Shown: in pieces, positions 61,340 through 64,000 of the stretch | Layout: each line of letters starts with the position of its first letter | Position numbering within the stretch: position 1 is the first letter of the stretch | The notes under the pieces: model-generated | The model's input: the letters and a program-made list of their open reading frames with translations, nothing else | Databases searched by the model: none | Told to the model about the DNA's origin: nothing | Assembly: GCA_020055645.1 (NCBI GenBank) | Contig: CM034548.1 | Span: 930,001-994,000 of the forward strand | Direction: 5' to 3' | DNA: 64,000 nucleotides | Origin: Tomocerus qinae | Taxonomy: Eukaryota; Arthropoda; Collembola; Entomobryomorpha; Tomoceridae | Program-made: the position numbers and the translations under genes

Positions 61340-62615
61340 TTTAAGAAGCAGATGTAAAGAAAGTCTTGTACAATTCTCAGGACGAATGATGAATGATGTA
61401 TCGGTAGAAATACAGTAAGACGAAGAGTTATTTTTAGACTTTGTTTGGCTAACGGATTAGAATTTATTGCTTACGGTTTGACGTATCGTTTATTTTAGGT
61501 TAAATCCAAAATATTTTCGGTTGCCTCGTAGTTAAGAATCAATCAGGGTGTAACTGTATGAGCAACAGAGGAAGAAAGGAATAAAATCAACGTGAAATCA
61601 GCGTAAATGTATGTTACAGAAACGATTATTACATCACTGAAGCTTGTCCTATTCTACTACATCATTCTACGACTTCTCGCTTGTTACGCGCCATAAACTC
61701 TCACTTACTACTCAAAATTTTATAAGCAGTTGTTAAATAAAGGACAAGATGGCGAAATAGATATTAAAGAACCGGAATTGATAAATACTCTGACGTTATA
61801 ATAACTTAGCCTAATATTATAATATACTATTCTGAAGTGAAATGTGATAACGTAGACAACTCGTAAAAGTAACCATCAAAAATTTTGCGCAAAATTTATT
61901 ATCAGTATCTATGTCGTCCGCTTCTAGAATAGAATAGTACTGCAACCTACTACTAAAAATAATACAATCGACGGGAAATAGATAAATCAGTACTACAACA
62001 GTTACTAATATTACCAACAGTAATCTAATGCAGCGAACAATTGTTCGTTGCTGATTGTTTGGATTCTATTGGTAGACTGGCGTCGGTTTCTCATCTGTTA
62101 GGGCTTCTCCTCAAATCATAACTATGTGCCTGACAATTTTTGATGTTTAAAATTCCTTAGACTTTATACTACACTACCAACCCGTGGACATTCCTCCGGG
62201 AAACAGAAAAGTGGGTGGAGTTTTTGGGAACATTACAAGGAATTCGAGTGACTTCGAGCAACGTCCCTCAAAGTCATACTTGGGGGGTTTGCATGGGATG
62301 GGATTACTCTTCTCGGGGGTTACGTCGGGTTACCCCTCATCTCCATTGGAAATAAAAATGACAGCTAAAGCCAGAACCTTCCCCCTATACTATTCTTGTT
62401 ACATTAAATAGAGACCATTAAATAATCTCTTATTCCTGACACCTGTTACAACAGTTTATTATTTCTAAGCTCCTTCAATGCTGCACCACTGCACTGAATA
62501 CTGATTCTTTACATTCACATCTACTTCAGTGCACCACATTGAATTAGACTAATATGTTAACCTGGAAGAATAATGCTATAGGACGTAAAGCGACAGAGTG
62601 TAGCTCTGAGTGCAG
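61340..62615. other. unassigned DNA, no gene seen
   Basis: AT-rich. Plus-strand 62184-62411 is open and glycine-rich but has no domain. Nothing else could be supported. Confidence 0.25.
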
Positions 62616-62618
62616 CTA

Positions 62619-62793
62619 CAGATAAACAATTGTTGGTCGAGTAAAAGCTGCCCAGCAGTCAAATGGTCGTGGTGTGTATCTCAAAATTCCAAAAAAAAAA
62701 TCATGTGAATGCAAGCAGAGTCTAAAGTTTGAAATCGCGCCAAGACCATTTCACTGCTGGGCAGCTTTTACTCGACCAAAAATTTTTTATCTG
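62619..62793. mobile_element. 175-bp MITE with TA target duplication
   Basis: Arms CAGATAAACAATTGTTGGTC / GACCAAAAATTTTTTATCTG, continuing inward with GAGTAAAAGCTGCCCAGCAGT on both sides. TA borders both ends (62617-62618, 62794-62795). Probably Tc1/mariner-derived. No frame. Confidence 0.75.
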
Positions 62794-62795
62794 TA

Positions 62796-64000
62796 GGTCT
62801 ATGGCTGTTTCCGTGTGGGTTGGTGCAGCATCTGTCAGACACAGACATACTAATAGCCATAGAATGCCCATGGTCGCGGTGAAGCTGCCGCTTCACATTA
62901 GAATACCTACTTCCATAAGAGAAATGGTCCACGCATAGAATACACGTAGGTACAAACTAGAGCCAATGACAGAGCAGCTGCGCACGTCCAATAGCAAAAC
63001 GGCTACGTACCTTGTAGCAACAGCAAAGAGCTCTGATGAGAGATATACTTGTGAGACGTATAGAAGCTTAAGCCGGTCTTCCTTATTCCATGCTAATAAC
63101 TAAAGCCGTGATTATACTACACAGTGTCCACTTTCATAATCAGTTTGTGACAAAAGGGTAATGTGAGACTGAATTAAGTTTTACAGTTTTACGCTAAAAA
63201 ATTCATTTAATTTTTAAACATGGTTCCCTGATGCCAACAAATACAATGTTCCAATGCCTTACGGCATTTAGCCTTCAAAATTTTTTCAAAAAATAAAATG
63301 TTGATTAAAGTGTTTCACCGCTGAGTTTAATGATGTCAAAATTCGGAGAAAACCACTTTTAAGGTTACGAATCTCAGCCACCGATAAATTTCAGTCAAAA
63401 CTGTTTTCAGCGAAAGAACCTTAAGGTTCACATGTACAGTCTCCCGAAAGTTGGGGAACAAAGATAAAAAGTTCTTTTTAATTCTTAATGGAAATCCCAT
63501 ATAAACCGTTTTTAAGGCTACATTCACTGGTAGTTTTATGCAACTTGGAGTATCTGAAATCGCATACCATTTAAAAACTCGGGGTTTTAGACATTTCTTT
63601 GTCTTTTAAAAAGAAAACAACTCATCTAATCACAGAATCATTTATGGGACTTTATAGTCACAAATTGAACAAAGGAAGTGTACACTATAGTGGATTGCTC
63701 TCCTATGATTCCCCCCTTCCAGAGTTCAACTAGCCGACGATATGGGCAATAGGGGCAAAAATCAAAATGAGACTAAATTACACAGTAAAGGATGGAAAAT
63801 TGGCGCAAATTTTTGAATTTTAGGTATTTTTGCCCCTTTTGCCCGGGTGGGTGAGCAAAATGTAAGCCGGCTGAAATAGAATTCTCTTCCTTCAACCGTT
63901 GTGACAGTTGTGAGTTATGGTTTCTACATTCCCCCTATTCATTGGATTCTGATGTTGAGATTGCGATTTTCTGCCTTTTAGAAAAATCTGAAGGCAGGCA
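62796..64000. other. unassigned DNA to the right edge, no gene seen
   Basis: Two slightly GC-richer stretches (62800-62960 and 63830-63870) have no frame with a domain. No ACE exon recognised. Confidence 0.25.

Noticed and set aside
1-64000. LTR retrotransposons or retroviral copies
   Set aside because: No paired LTRs, primer-binding site, or gag/protease/integrase motifs were recognised; all reverse transcriptase matches are LINE or Penelope type.

Overview
The window is nuclear DNA of an animal, most likely an arthropod. It is AT-rich, its genes have introns, and it holds parts of two conserved animal genes: the cohesin regulator PDS5 on the minus strand (exons between 2539 and 7434) and a secreted angiotensin-converting-enzyme-like M2 metallopeptidase on the plus strand (exons between 25336 and 57951). 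Neither gene is complete. PDS5 runs off the left edge, and ACE lacks one internal exon that I could not find and everything after the zinc-site exon. I cannot name the species.

Most of the rest is mobile and repetitive DNA sitting in introns and between the genes. 1-25 kb: a LINE relic and several MITEs in PDS5 introns or upstream, a tRNA-headed SINE (14810-15232), then a Helitron on the minus strand (3' end at 17238, helicase pieces up to 23013). Inside that helicase lies a Penelope-like element with an intact 657-codon reverse-transcriptase frame (18663-20636) and a hammerhead-like motif near its 3' end. 23.9-24.9 kb is a small element with a clean 12-bp target duplication and its own short open frame.

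25-46 kb is ACE intron full of satellite-like arrays (units of about 20-42 bp) plus LINE copies. Four Helitron 3' ends (17.2, 27.5, 43.0 and 45.2 kb) share one terminal hairpin, CCCGTCC-GTA-GGACGGG, followed by 7-9 nt and a CTRR-like tetranucleotide. Each carries a different minisatellite just inside that end.

46.3-54.6 kb is the most interesting block: an ~8.3-kb element with long inverted terminal repeats. It encodes, on opposite strands, (i) a two-exon zinc-finger protein with a Mutator-type transposase N-terminal domain but no visible catalytic core, and (ii) a four-exon DEDDh 3'-5' exonuclease with every catalytic residue present. A younger LINE with a 16-bp target duplication sits in its left terminal repeat. 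54.6-64 kb holds the ACE zinc-binding exon, a second Helitron terminus type, LINE and repeat relics, and otherwise unassigned DNA.

All family calls rest on reading motifs by eye; no searches were run.
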